This document shows, piece after piece, positions 23,345-33,200 of a stretch of 38,420 nt of DNA (positions within the stretch are counted from its first letter, which is position 1; the number at the start of each line of letters is the position of its first letter). The position numbers and the translations under genes are program-made. The notes beneath the pieces were generated by a model. It was not told the DNA's origin and searched no databases. It saw only the letters and a program-made list of their open reading frames with translations. Source of the DNA: Gemmataceae bacterium (GTDB taxonomy: Bacteria > Planctomycetota > Planctomycetia > Gemmatales > Gemmataceae); assembly GCA_019694755.1 (NCBI GenBank), contig JAIBBI010000036.1, positions 1 to 38,420 of the forward strand. Direction: 5' to 3'.

Positions 23345-26311
23345 CTATCCGCCCGGATTTTCCACCTTTTTCCAACGGCGGGCTTCTTCCAGCAGATGCC
23401 GGATTTCCGGTGCAGTGCGGATCGACTCCAATTCCGGATCGCGGTCAACCAGGTCCACGCCGTACCCTTCGTGGATCGCCCGGCCAAGCAGGTCGACCGC
23501 CCGAGCCCGGTCTTCGGGTTTGTCGCGTGCCGTCAGAGCGTAAATCCCGGCCACCTGATAGATGACATCCGCCCGATCGTCGAGGCCGAGCTTCTTATCA
23601 CCGGCCGCCAGCTTCAGAGCTTGGGCCGCATCCTCGCGTGCGCCGGACCAGTCGCTCATGCGAGCCTTCAGCACGCCCCGGCCGGCCCGGAACTCCGCCT
23701 CGCGCGGTTGCAACCGGATAGCCGCATCGAGGGCGGTTATGGCCCGCGCCGTCTTTTGCAGATAGTCGGTGTCGATGTGCGCTTTCTGCGCCCAGGCGCG
23801 GGCCGACTTCGGGTACACCTTCAGGCACTCCTCGGCATCGATCAGCGCGCCGGCCGGGTCGCGGGGAAGCCGGGCCGATGACCGCGCGAGCCAGTCGTTC
23901 TCCGTGATCGGCGTCGCGGCCAAACCCTGCTTGAAGTCGGTATCCGCGCCGGCTTTATCACCCTTCGCCCGCCGGATGCGCGACCGCAGGAACCAAAGTC
24001 GGGTCTCCGGATACCCGGTCTCGATTACGCGCGACAACTCGGCTTCCGCGCCGGTGTAGTCTTTCATCGCCATCAGGATGATCGAACGGTCGATGCGGGC
24101 GGCCGCCTGGGAATCGTCCAGTTTCAGAGCCCGGTTGATGTCGCGGATCGCCTGTTCAAGTTGGCCAAGTCGGAGGTAACTCAGCGCCCGGCCGTGATAA
24201 CCGTCCGCCACAGTAGGCCCCAGCGCGATACACGTGGAGAACGATCGTGTGGCCGCGAGGTCGGAGCCGAGCGCGGCTTCCGCCTGCCCCCGGCCGAACC
24301 ACGCGTGCATTGAATCCGGTTCATGAATCGTCGCTTCGCGGAACTGTTCATACGCGGCCCGGACCCGCTGTGTGCCGAGCAGCACCAGCCCCTGCACAAA
24401 CCGGTCGGCGCCTTCGACATTTGGATAGCTCGCCGCGACTTCGCCGGGCCCGTCCATGCTTGTCTGCCAGCGCACTTGCTGTTCGGCCAGCGTCGAATTC
24501 GGGCCTGCCAGCAGGGCGGCCTTCTGGTTCCATTCGCGAGCCGTATTCGTGTGTTGCTCGGCCTTTTGCGGCTCCCACTGCGATTGTTGCCAGGCGGCCC
24601 GCGCCAGCAGGAGCGCGAGTGTCGCCCGCTCCTGACGATGGGCCGGGTCCTCGACCGGGAATCGTGCCATGGCCCGCTCGGCCGTTGCCACTCCACGGCG
24701 AAAGGCGTCAGGCGAGAGGTCGGGCAACGCGAGCGCCAGTTGGGCGGTACGCGATTCATCGCGAAACAGGCACGCATTCTCGACCTGACGGAGCCGTTCG
24801 CGGTCACGCCGCAACTCCAACCCGATGGCTCCCATCGTCGCGAGCGCGGCGACCGCCAACGCGGAGATGCTGCTCGCCGAAGTCAGTCGCGGGTGGCGGC
24901 GGTACCATTTCGCCGCCCGTTCCCGCCACGAGGGCTCGGCCGCGTGGGCCAGTGGGCGGTCCTGCAGCTGCGCGAGCAGATCGTCGTGTAACTCCCGCGC
25001 GGTGCGGTAGCGCTGGCCGGGGTCCGGGGCAAGGCACTTGCGGACGATGGCGGCGACGGCCGGCGATGCTGCAGTTTCGACGCGGGCGACATCCGGCACC
25101 GCATTCTTCCGATGCTGAAGGATGCGTTCCATGAATGACTCGACCGATTCACCCTTCCGCGGCCGCTCAGCAGGGACGCCGAATAGCTCAGCCAGCACCA
25201 GGCCGAACGAGTAGACGTCGGCCCGGGCGTCCGGTGCCGACCCGCCGAGTCGGAACGACTCGAGCTGCTCGGGTGCCATGTACGGGAGCGTACCGCCGAC
25301 CATCGCCGCCGCCGCGATCCGGTCGGCCGACTCTGCCGCCAGGTTGAAGTCGAGCAACAGCGGTTCGCCGTCGTCGGCGATCAGGACGTTGGCCGGCTTG
25401 ATGTCGCGGTGACAGATGCCGCGTTCATGGGCGTGGGCGAGTGCGTCCGCCAGCCGGGCGAATTTGTTCAGGGTGGCCCACGTCGCCTCGCGCGGGGTCG
25501 GCTTCGAGCCCTGTCGGCCGGGGATCAGGCCGGCGATTGCCTCGGCGGCGGATCGGGCCGTGCCGGCGTTCATCGCCCGTACGACGTCGGCCAGCGTGGT
25601 CGACCCGCGGTAAGGCATGCAGATGATCGTGTGGTGTTTCGTCCGCTGGGCCGAGTAGATCGGCATGATGTTCGTGTGCTGGACCCGTGCGAGGGCCTGA
25701 ATCTCGAATTGCGCTTCGGTCGAGAATTTGACGACGATCCGCCGGCCGTCGACCGCGGCCTCGGTGGCCAGGAACACACGGCTGAACGCGCCCCGGCCCA
25801 GTTCTTCAAGGAGGCGGAACCCGGCCACTGATTGGCCGGCGATGGGAAAGCTGGCGATGGCGTCTTCGTAAGTTTGTGCTGCCTCGGGCTGCCGGCTGCG
25901 CAATTCGTCGACGAATCGGGTGATCGCCGCGTCGCGCTCGTCGGCCGCCGGGTCGCGGGCCACCGCCGTCGAGCCCTGGGCCTTGGCCGTGCCGGCCGCA
26001 GTCCGCCCGGTGCCGCTCGCGCTCTCCGCTTGCTGCAGGCGTCGCTCTTCAAACAGAATCTTGTCGCGGAGTTCCGGGTCGCGGCGCAGCGCGGGAAATC
26101 GACGAAGGTACATCTCGGCGGAGGTCGGTCGGCCTGCGGCCCGAGCCAATTCCATCTCCACGCGGACGAGTTCGACCAGAGCAGTGGAATACAGCTCGCT
26201 GTCGGCCGGAGGGAGGAAGTCGGCCAGGTCTGCGCCCTGCGGCGCGTGAAACGCCTCCTCGAATGCGGAGACGATTTCCTCGAGTTCGGTCATCGTCGCC
26301 GACCAGGTCAT
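23345..26311 (-). CDS. Membrane Ser/Thr kinase with TPR repeats and DFN motif
   Basis: A 988-residue protein. Residues 1-95 are a helical lead common in planctomycete kinases. The kinase is at 164-450: GRGAFSRVFL at 172-181, K195 in IVVKF, an insertion at about 250-275, CHRDIKPANV at 300-309, DFN (not DFG) at 321-323 and PYMAPEQ at 343-349. A membrane helix lies at about 479-499. Residues 510-985 carry repeated TPR-like units (for example YHGRALSYLRLGQLEQAIRDINRAL split across about 690-720, and later LVRDPE-like end units). The start ATG 26311 overlaps the sigma stop as ATGA, with GGAGAG upstream. Translational coupling to the sigma factor is likely; the TPR part would be the sensor or docking surface. 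Confidence 0.9.
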   Translation of the reverse strand: MTWSATMTELEEIVSAFEEAFHAPQGADLADFLPPADSELYSTALVELVRVEMELARAAGRPTSAEMYLRRFPALRRDPELRDKILFEERRLQQAESASGTGRTAAGTAKAQGSTAVARDPAADERDAAITRFVDELRSRQPEAAQTYEDAIASFPIAGQSVAGFRLLEELGRGAFSRVFLATEAAVDGRRIVVKFSTEAQFEIQALARVQHTNIMPIYSAQRTKHHTIICMPYRGSTTLADVVRAMNAGTARSAAEAIAGLIPGRQGSKPTPREATWATLNKFARLADALAHAHERGICHRDIKPANVLIADDGEPLLLDFNLAAESADRIAAAAMVGGTLPYMAPEQLESFRLGGSAPDARADVYSFGLVLAELFGVPAERPRKGESVESFMERILQHRKNAVPDVARVETAASPAVAAIVRKCLAPDPGQRYRTARELHDDLLAQLQDRPLAHAAEPSWRERAAKWYRRHPRLTSASSISALAVAALATMGAIGLELRRDRERLRQVENACLFRDESRTAQLALALPDLSPDAFRRGVATAERAMARFPVEDPAHRQERATLALLLARAAWQQSQWEPQKAEQHTNTAREWNQKAALLAGPNSTLAEQQVRWQTSMDGPGEVAASYPNVEGADRFVQGLVLLGTQRVRAAYEQFREATIHEPDSMHAWFGRGQAEAALGSDLAATRSFSTCIALGPTVADGYHGRALSYLRLGQLEQAIRDINRALKLDDSQAAARIDRSIILMAMKDYTGAEAELSRVIETGYPETRLWFLRSRIRRAKGDKAGADTDFKQGLAATPITENDWLARSSARLPRDPAGALIDAEECLKVYPKSARAWAQKAHIDTDYLQKTARAITALDAAIRLQPREAEFRAGRGVLKARMSDWSGAREDAAQALKLAAGDKKLGLDDRADVIYQVAGIYALTARDKPEDRARAVDLLGRAIHEGYGVDLVDRDPELESIRTAPEIRHLLEEARRWKKVENPGG

Positions 26312-26892
26312 TGCGTGCTCTCCTCGAGCTGGCTCGCCAGGGCGTTGCGGAATTCCTGGAGGATTCGCTCGACCGACCGTTTCGCCCGGCCCGTGGTCGC
26401 GGCGATCGCATTCACATCGTTGCCCTCGATCCGGAGCGTGATGATCCGGCGCGATGACTCCGGCAGCCCGGCCAGGATCTCATCGATCGTCATCCGCAGC
26501 GTCGTCAGGGCTTCCGTTTCGTTGCCGTCGGCGTGCGGCGGCAGGATATCAAGCTCCGTGCCGGTCGCCGTGTTGCGTGCGTCGCGCATGGCCGCCCGGT
26601 GGTAGGCCCCGGTAGCCCGCGCCTTGTTCAATGCGATGACGAGGAACAGCTTCCAGAGTTCCTCGCCGTCCGGCACCGAATACTGCCCGAGAGCGGCCCG
26701 CCGGAAGAACGTGCGGAAGACGGATTGGACGATGTCCTCGGGGTCGACCCGGCTCTGAAGTTCGGAGCCGGTCTGCTTCCGCGCCAGGGCGTGCAGACGC
26801 CCGGCATACTTCAGGTAGAGCTGAGTGGCGGCATCGTCCTGGCCCTGCCGGAACCGGGAAAGCAGATCACGATCCGATTCGCCCGGTTCCAT
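26308..26892 (-). CDS. ECF-type RNA polymerase sigma factor
   Basis: A 194-residue sigma factor. Region 2 is at about 10-98 (LLSRFRQGQDDAATQLYLKYAGRLHALAR split at 10-38, DPEDIVQSVFRTFFRRA, ELWKLFLVIALNKARA). Region 4 is at about 128-190 (LPESSRRIITLRIEGNDVNAIAATTG, then RAKRSVERILQEFRNAL). ATG 26892 follows GAGG with 5 bases; GTG 26910 in the same frame is an alternative adding six residues. The stop overlaps the kinase start by four bases. It lies about 40 bp after the stop of the second RND gene, so readthrough from the efflux operon is possible. Confidence 0.9.
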   Translation of the reverse strand: MEPGESDRDLLSRFRQGQDDAATQLYLKYAGRLHALARKQTGSELQSRVDPEDIVQSVFRTFFRRAALGQYSVPDGEELWKLFLVIALNKARATGAYHRAAMRDARNTATGTELDILPPHADGNETEALTTLRMTIDEILAGLPESSRRIITLRIEGNDVNAIAATTGRAKRSVERILQEFRNALASQLEESTQ

Positions 26893-26933
26893 CGGTGCCT
26901 CGTCGCCCACATCGAGAGTAGTCGAAAATGGAT

Positions 26934-29900
26934 CTACCCTCCGCCATTGTACCCGTTTTCAGGCGGATTCGGGCCGGCCGGGGCCAGGAACTTCCCTTTC
27001 CAGCCCTGCACGACGGCGAAGAATACCGGCGTCAGGAAGATTCCGAACAGCGTGACGCCGAGCATCCCCGCGAACACGGCCGTGCCGAGAGTGTGCCGCA
27101 TCTCGGCGCCCGCACCGGACGCGAGAATGAGCGGGACGACACCGACGATGAACGCGAACGAGGTCATGACGATCGGCCGGAGGCGCAACTGACACGCCGC
27201 CAGCACCGCCTGATGCACGGGCACGCCATGCTCAGCCCGGACCTTGGCGAACTCCACGATCAGGATCGCGTTCTTGCACGCCAGGCCGACGAGCACGACG
27301 AACCCGACCTGCGTAAAGATGTTGACATCGAGCTGCGCCATAAGTACGCCCGCGATCGAGCAGAGCAGGCACATCGGCACCACGAGAATCACCGCGAGCG
27401 GCAGGATCCAGCTCTCGTACTGGGCTGCGAGGACCAGGAACACGAGGACCACGGCCAGCACGAACGCGATCACGGCCGTCCGCCCCGTCTGAAGCTGGAG
27501 CAGCGCGAGTTCCGTCCACTCGGCCCGCATGTCGCGGGGCAGTTGCGACTGTGCGATCGCATTGACGATATCGATGGCCTGGCCCGAGCTGACTTGCGGG
27601 GCGGGATACCCGTTCACCGCGGCCGACGGGTACAGGTTGTACCGCGTGACCATCACCGGGCCGGAGGTCTCGCGGATGCGGAGCAGCGCGCCGAGCGGCA
27701 CCATCTGCCCTTGTTCGCCGCGAAGGCGGAGTTGCTTCAGACCCTCGACCTGCCGGCGGAAGTTCGCATCGCCCTGGACGTTGACCTGCCAGGTCCGGCC
27801 GAAGCGGTTGAAGTCGTTGATGTACAGCGATCCCAGGTACACCTGCAGTGCGCTGAACAGCTCGCCCATCGACACGCCGAGCATGCGTGCCTGCGTGCGA
27901 TCGATATCGAGGTACAGCCAGGGAGTGTCGGCGCGGAAGGCGCAAGTGATGCGCTGGAGATCGGGGTGTTCGCCGGCGGCCTGTGCCACGGAGTCGGACA
28001 CGGCCTGGAGCGCCTGCGGGCCCGTGCCGCCCCGGTCCTCGATCATCAGCTTGAAGCCGCCGGCCGTGCCCATGCCCTCGACGGGCGGCGCGCCGAACAC
28101 GCCGACGAGCCCCTCGCCGACTTCCTCCTGGAGGTTGTGGAGCAGGCGGTCGGCAGTCGCCCGGCCCGTCAGTTCGTGGCCGGTGCGCTCATGGAAATCC
28201 TTGAGCATGACGTACATCGAGCCGAAGTTCGGCGCGTTGGCATTGAGCAGAAGCGACTGGCCGGCAATCGCGACCGTGTGCCGGGTGGCGGGGTCCTGCC
28301 GGGCGAGTGCTTCGAGTTGCTTCATCACGGATTGCGTGCGCTCGAGCGACGCGGAATCCGGAAGCTGGACGTTGACGAGCAGGTAGCCCTTGTCCTGCTC
28401 GGGGATGAACCCGGCCGGGGCCGCGGAGAAGCCCAGCCAGGTGAGGCCGAGCAGCCCCGCATAGGCGACCAGCACGAGAGCGCTCACCCGCAGCAACCGG
28501 GCAACGATGGTCGTGTATCCGACTGTAACGGCGTGAAAGACCCGGTTGAAGAGGGCAAAGAACCGGCCGAGCAAGTGGTTGAGTCGCGGCCCCAGCCAGT
28601 AGCCGACCAGACCGCCGAACCAGACGCCGACGAGGTGCGGGAGAATTGTCACCCAGCCGCTGTCGAGCGTCCACGGGGCGAGCCCACGGGAGATGACCTG
28701 CCAGCCGACAACAGCCCCCAGAATCGGGAATGCCACCCGTGGCAACGCCTCCAACTCCGACTTCGGTCGCAGCAGGAGAGCCGTCAGCGCGGGGCTGAGT
28801 GTCAGCGAGTTGAATGCCGAGATGAGCGTGGACACCGCAATTGTCAGCGCGAATTGGCGATAGAACTGGCCCGAGATCCCCGTAATGAAAGCGCACGGCA
28901 CGAATACTGCCGACAGCACCAGTCCCACGGCGATAACGGGTCCGGACACTTCCGACATGGCCCGGACCGTCGCATGGTACGGCGGTATGCCGTTTTCGAT
29001 GTGATGCTCCACGGCTTCGACGACGACGATGGCGTCGTCGACCACGATGCCGATGGCGAGTACCAGGCCGAAGAGCGTCAGGTTGTTCACGCTGAAGCCA
29101 AGGATCGCCATCACGGCGAACGTGCCGATCACGGCGACCGGAACGGCCGCGAGCGGGATCAGTGCGCTCCGCCAATTCTGGAGAAACAGCAGCACGACGA
29201 GCGAGACCAGCAGTACGGCGTCGCGCAATGTCACGAACACTTCGCCGATGCTCTCCTCAATGAACGGCGTCGTGTCGTACGCGATGGCGTAATCCACGCC
29301 GGCCGGGAACCGGGCCTGCAACTCCTCCATCTTCGCGCGGACCAGTCGGGCGGTCTTGAGCGCGTTCGAGCCCGGCAACTGGTAGACGGAAAGAGCTACC
29401 GAGGGCCGGCCGTCAAGCGTGCAGGACTGATCGTAGACCTGCGCCCCGAGTTCGACCCGCGACACGTCCTGCAGGCGGACCACTCGGCCGTCGGTATCCG
29501 CCTTCAGGATCATCTGCGAGAACTGCTCGACGTCCACGAGCCGGCCCAGCGTCGTCATCGCGTACTGGAAGACCTGCCCCGCGCCGACGGGCGGCTGGCC
29601 GAGTTGCCCGGCCGCGACCTGGACATTCTGCTGGCCCACGGCACGGACCACGTCGTCGGCCGCCAGACCGCGTGCGCTCATCTTCTCGGGATCGAGCCAG
29701 ACCCGCATGGAGTAGTCGCGCTGGCCCAGGTAGGTGATGTCGCCGACGCCCGGTAGTCGGGCCAGTTCGTCGCGGATTTGAATGGTGGCATAATTCGAGA
29801 GGTACAGGTTATCGCGGCTGGTGTCGGGGCTGAAAAGGTTGACGATCATCAGCACCGTCGGCGACTTCTTCTTGACCACGACGCCACGGCGGCGCACGAG

Positions 29901-30263
29901 ATCAGGCAGCACCGGCTCGGCCAGCGCGACGCGGTTCTGCACCAGCACCTGGGCCATGTTCAAGTCGACGCCGAGCTGAAAGCTCACGGTCAGCGTGTAG
30001 GTGCCGTCGTTGGTACACTGCGACGACATGTACAGCATGCCCTCGACGCCATTGACCTGTTGTTCGATCGGGGCGGCCACCGTGTCGGCGACGACCTGCG
30101 CGTTGGCCCCGGGGTACACGACCGACACCTCGACCGTCGGCGGCGCAATATCCGGGTACTGCGCGACCGGAAGCGTCCAGATCGCGAGACTCCCGGCCAA
30201 CGTGAACACCAGCGAGAGCACGGTGGCGAAGACGGGGCGGTCGATGAAAAATCGCGCGAACAC
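26934..30263 (-). CDS. RND efflux permease, HAE1 family (second copy)
   Basis: A 1109-residue inner-membrane proton-driven exporter of the AcrB type. Start GTG 30263 was chosen because the family's N-terminus begins there (FARFFIDRPVFATVLSLV), with GAGG 6 bases upstream; the frame runs open far upstream, inside the previous gene. Key residues are the proton-relay pair D409/D410 in GIVVDDAIVVVEAVEHH and the lysine in VGLACKNAILIVEFA. The porter domains carry the usual AQYPDIAPPTVEV and NGVEGMLYMSSQ. An insertion at about 505-567 adds two hydrophobic segments between TM6 and TM7. It starts 8 bp after the stop of the first RND gene. Drug versus other substrates cannot be told from sequence. Confidence 0.93.
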   Translation of the reverse strand: MFARFFIDRPVFATVLSLVFTLAGSLAIWTLPVAQYPDIAPPTVEVSVVYPGANAQVVADTVAAPIEQQVNGVEGMLYMSSQCTNDGTYTLTVSFQLGVDLNMAQVLVQNRVALAEPVLPDLVRRRGVVVKKKSPTVLMIVNLFSPDTSRDNLYLSNYATIQIRDELARLPGVGDITYLGQRDYSMRVWLDPEKMSARGLAADDVVRAVGQQNVQVAAGQLGQPPVGAGQVFQYAMTTLGRLVDVEQFSQMILKADTDGRVVRLQDVSRVELGAQVYDQSCTLDGRPSVALSVYQLPGSNALKTARLVRAKMEELQARFPAGVDYAIAYDTTPFIEESIGEVFVTLRDAVLLVSLVVLLFLQNWRSALIPLAAVPVAVIGTFAVMAILGFSVNNLTLFGLVLAIGIVVDDAIVVVEAVEHHIENGIPPYHATVRAMSEVSGPVIAVGLVLSAVFVPCAFITGISGQFYRQFALTIAVSTLISAFNSLTLSPALTALLLRPKSELEALPRVAFPILGAVVGWQVISRGLAPWTLDSGWVTILPHLVGVWFGGLVGYWLGPRLNHLLGRFFALFNRVFHAVTVGYTTIVARLLRVSALVLVAYAGLLGLTWLGFSAAPAGFIPEQDKGYLLVNVQLPDSASLERTQSVMKQLEALARQDPATRHTVAIAGQSLLLNANAPNFGSMYVMLKDFHERTGHELTGRATADRLLHNLQEEVGEGLVGVFGAPPVEGMGTAGGFKLMIEDRGGTGPQALQAVSDSVAQAAGEHPDLQRITCAFRADTPWLYLDIDRTQARMLGVSMGELFSALQVYLGSLYINDFNRFGRTWQVNVQGDANFRRQVEGLKQLRLRGEQGQMVPLGALLRIRETSGPVMVTRYNLYPSAAVNGYPAPQVSSGQAIDIVNAIAQSQLPRDMRAEWTELALLQLQTGRTAVIAFVLAVVLVFLVLAAQYESWILPLAVILVVPMCLLCSIAGVLMAQLDVNIFTQVGFVVLVGLACKNAILIVEFAKVRAEHGVPVHQAVLAACQLRLRPIVMTSFAFIVGVVPLILASGAGAEMRHTLGTAVFAGMLGVTLFGIFLTPVFFAVVQGWKGKFLAPAGPNPPENGYNGGG

Positions 30264-30271
30264 GGCAGGCC

Positions 30272-33200
30272 TCAGTGGCGATGGGTGGCGAGTGTGGCGG
30301 GCAGCCGGCGAAGGAACCGGAACAGCATCCGGAGCGATAGCACCCCGAGGATGAATCGGCCGACCTGATCCACGACGGCAGGGCGGGAGTGGGTACCGGA
30401 TGTCAGTCCGTCGATGACGACGAAGAAGACCGGAGTGAGCACCAGGCCGAACAGCGTGACCCCGAGCATGCCGCTGAATACGGCCGTGCCCAGCGTCCGC
30501 CGCATCTCGGCCCCCGCGCCGGTCGCGAGAACCAGAGGCAATACGCCGAGGATGAACGCCAGCGAGGTCATAACGATGGGCCGGACGCGGAGTTGGCACG
30601 CCTCCAGAGCGGCATCCACGGCCGAGGCCCCGGACTGGCGTTTGGTCCTGGCAAACTCGACGATCAGGATGGCATTCTTGCTGGCCAGGCCGACGAGGAC
30701 AACGAAGCCGACTTGAGTGAAGATGTTGATGTCCATTGACGCCAACCAGACACCGGTGATGGCCGAGAGAAGGCACATCGGCATCACGAGGATCACCGCC
30801 AAGGGCAGCGCCCAGCTTTCGTACAGTGCGGCCAGCACGAGAAACACCATCACCACCGCCGCGGCGAAGACCATGAGGGCGGTGTTCCCGGCCTGCAACT
30901 CCAGAAAGGCCATTTCGGTCCACTCGGTGGTTACCGAGGCGGGCAGTTCACGCCGGGCGAGTTGATTCATCAGTGCGATACCCTGCCCGGAGCTGACGCC
31001 GCGGACGGTGTTGCCCGTGATTGCGGCAGCCGGGTACATGTTGTAGCGCGTCAGGATCAGCGGGCTGTTGATCTCGCGGAGCCCGGCAATCGCACCCAGC
31101 GGCACCATCTCGCCCTGCGAGTTGCGCACCCGGAGCCGGGCCACGTCACGGGGCTCGTCGCGAAACTTCGACTCGGCCTGCGCCACGACCTGCCAGGTGC
31201 GCCCGAGCATGCCGAAGTCGTTGACGTACAGCGAGCCCAGATAAACTTGAAGCGTGTCGAACACTTCGCGGAGCGGCACGCCGCGAGTCATCGATTCCGT
31301 GCGGTCGAGGTCGACGAAGATCTGCGGCGAGTTGGCACGGAAGACGCTGAACAGCCCGGTCAGGTTGGGTTGCCGGTTACCCTGCTCGACGAGCCCGTCG
31401 GTCTGCTCCTGCAGCGCGCTGGGGCCGATGTCACCGCGGTCTTCGAGCATGAGCTTGAACCCGCCCGCCCGACCCACGCCGCGCACCGGCGGAGGCGAGA
31501 AGATCACGGGGGTGGCTTCGAGGATGTCGCTGGCGTACCGCTTGCGGATACTCGCGGCGATCGCCTCGCCGTAAAGCTCCGGCTTCAGTCGTTTGTCGTA
31601 GTCGTCGAGCAGCACGAACTGCGAGCCGAAGTTGGAGCCGAACGCGCTGAGCAGGAACGATTGGCCCGTCACCGTGAGTACGTGGTTCACGCCCGGCGTA
31701 TCGAGGGCGATCCGCTCCAGCTTCCGCATCACCTTGTCGGTCCGCTCCAGTGACGCGGCATCCGGGAGTTGCACGTTCACGAGCAAATAGCCCATGTCCT
31801 GCGCGGGGATGAACCCCGTCGGCAGCGCCCGCAACCCCCACAGGGTCAGTGCGACCAGCGTGGCATACGCGATGAGAACGGCCCGGCCCCGTCGGACGAG
31901 GAACCGCACGAGGCGGAGATACCCCGTCGTCAGCCAGGCGAATACGCGGTCGAATCCGCGGAGGAGGGATGTGAGCAGGTGGTTGATTCCGAGCCGGATC
32001 AGCAAGCCGATGGCCGCGAGGAGCCCCGCCGTTGCCCACCGGCATACGTCGGCCGACCAGCCGTCGAGCGCCAGCCGCCGGGCGAGGAACGGTCCGCCGA
32101 CCCACAGGCCGAATGCCGCGCCGGCCAGGAGGTAGCTCACGCGCGGCAGCGGTTCGGCCACCGTGTGCCGGGAGCGGAGCAGCCGGGCCGCGAGTGCGGG
32201 GCTGAGCGTCAGCGAGTTGAACGTGGAGATCACCGTCGAGACGGCGATCGTCAGGGCGAATTGCCGGAAGAACGAGCCGGTGATTCCACGGATGAACGCG
32301 CAAGGCACAAACACCGCACACAGCACGAAGGCCACGGCGATGATCGGGCCGGAGACTTCCTTCATTGCCTGGACGGTGGCCGGGTGCGGCGCGAGCCCGC
32401 GCTCGATGTGGTGCTCGACCGCTTCGACGACGACGATCGCGTCGTCGACCACGATACCGATGGCCAGCACAAGGCCGAACAGCGTGAGATTGTTGAGGCT
32501 GAAGCCCACGACCGCCATGACCGCGAAGGTGCCGACGATGGCGACCGGCACGGCAATCAGCGGGATCACCGCCGACCGCCAGCTCTGGAGAAACACAAGC
32601 ACGACGATCGCCACCAGCACGACCGCCTCGGCCAGCGTGAAGTACACCTCGCGGATCGACTGGCTGATGAAGGGCGTCGTGTCGTACTGGATTTCGAAGA
32701 TCAAGCCCTCGGGGAAATCCTTGCTCAGCTCCTTCATCTTGGTCTTCACGGCCCGGGCCACGTCGAGGGCGTTGGCGTCGGGGAGCTGAAAGACCGGCAT
32801 GCCGACCGACGTCTTACCGTCGAGCCGGCAGGTCACGTCCTCGCTCTTGGCCCCCAGCGTCACCCGGGCCACGTCGCCCAGTCGGAGGAGGTGCCCTTCG
32901 GGAGTCGAACGGAGGATGATGTCGGCAAACTGGTACGGGTTGCGGAGCCGGCCCAAAAGGTCCAGCGTGATCTGTTGCGGCTGGCCCGAAGGCGTGGGTG
33001 GCTGGCCGACCTGTCCGGTGGCCACGTCGATGTTTTGTGAGCGCAGAGCGGCGACCACGTCGCTGGCGGTCAGGTTCCGTGCGGCCATCTTGTCGGCATC
33101 GAGCCAGATCCGCATCGAATAGTCGCGCTGTCCCGTGATCAGCACGTCGCTGACGCCCGGCAGCCGGACGAGTTCATCCCGCAGACGGGTCAGCGCATAG

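Noticed and set aside
26928-29756. Very long + strand open frame opposite the second RND gene
   Set aside because: It is antisense to a well-matched RND permease; its translation is rich in Arg, His, Glu and Asp and has no recognisable domain. High GC keeps antisense frames open.
30264-30923. Upstream extension of the second RND permease frame
   Set aside because: The frame is open but lies inside the first RND gene in another frame; the family N-terminus and a ribosome site mark the start at GTG 30263.
31769-33040. Long + strand open frame opposite the first RND gene
   Set aside because: Shadow frame in GC-rich coding DNA, with charged low-complexity translation similar to the other antisense frames.
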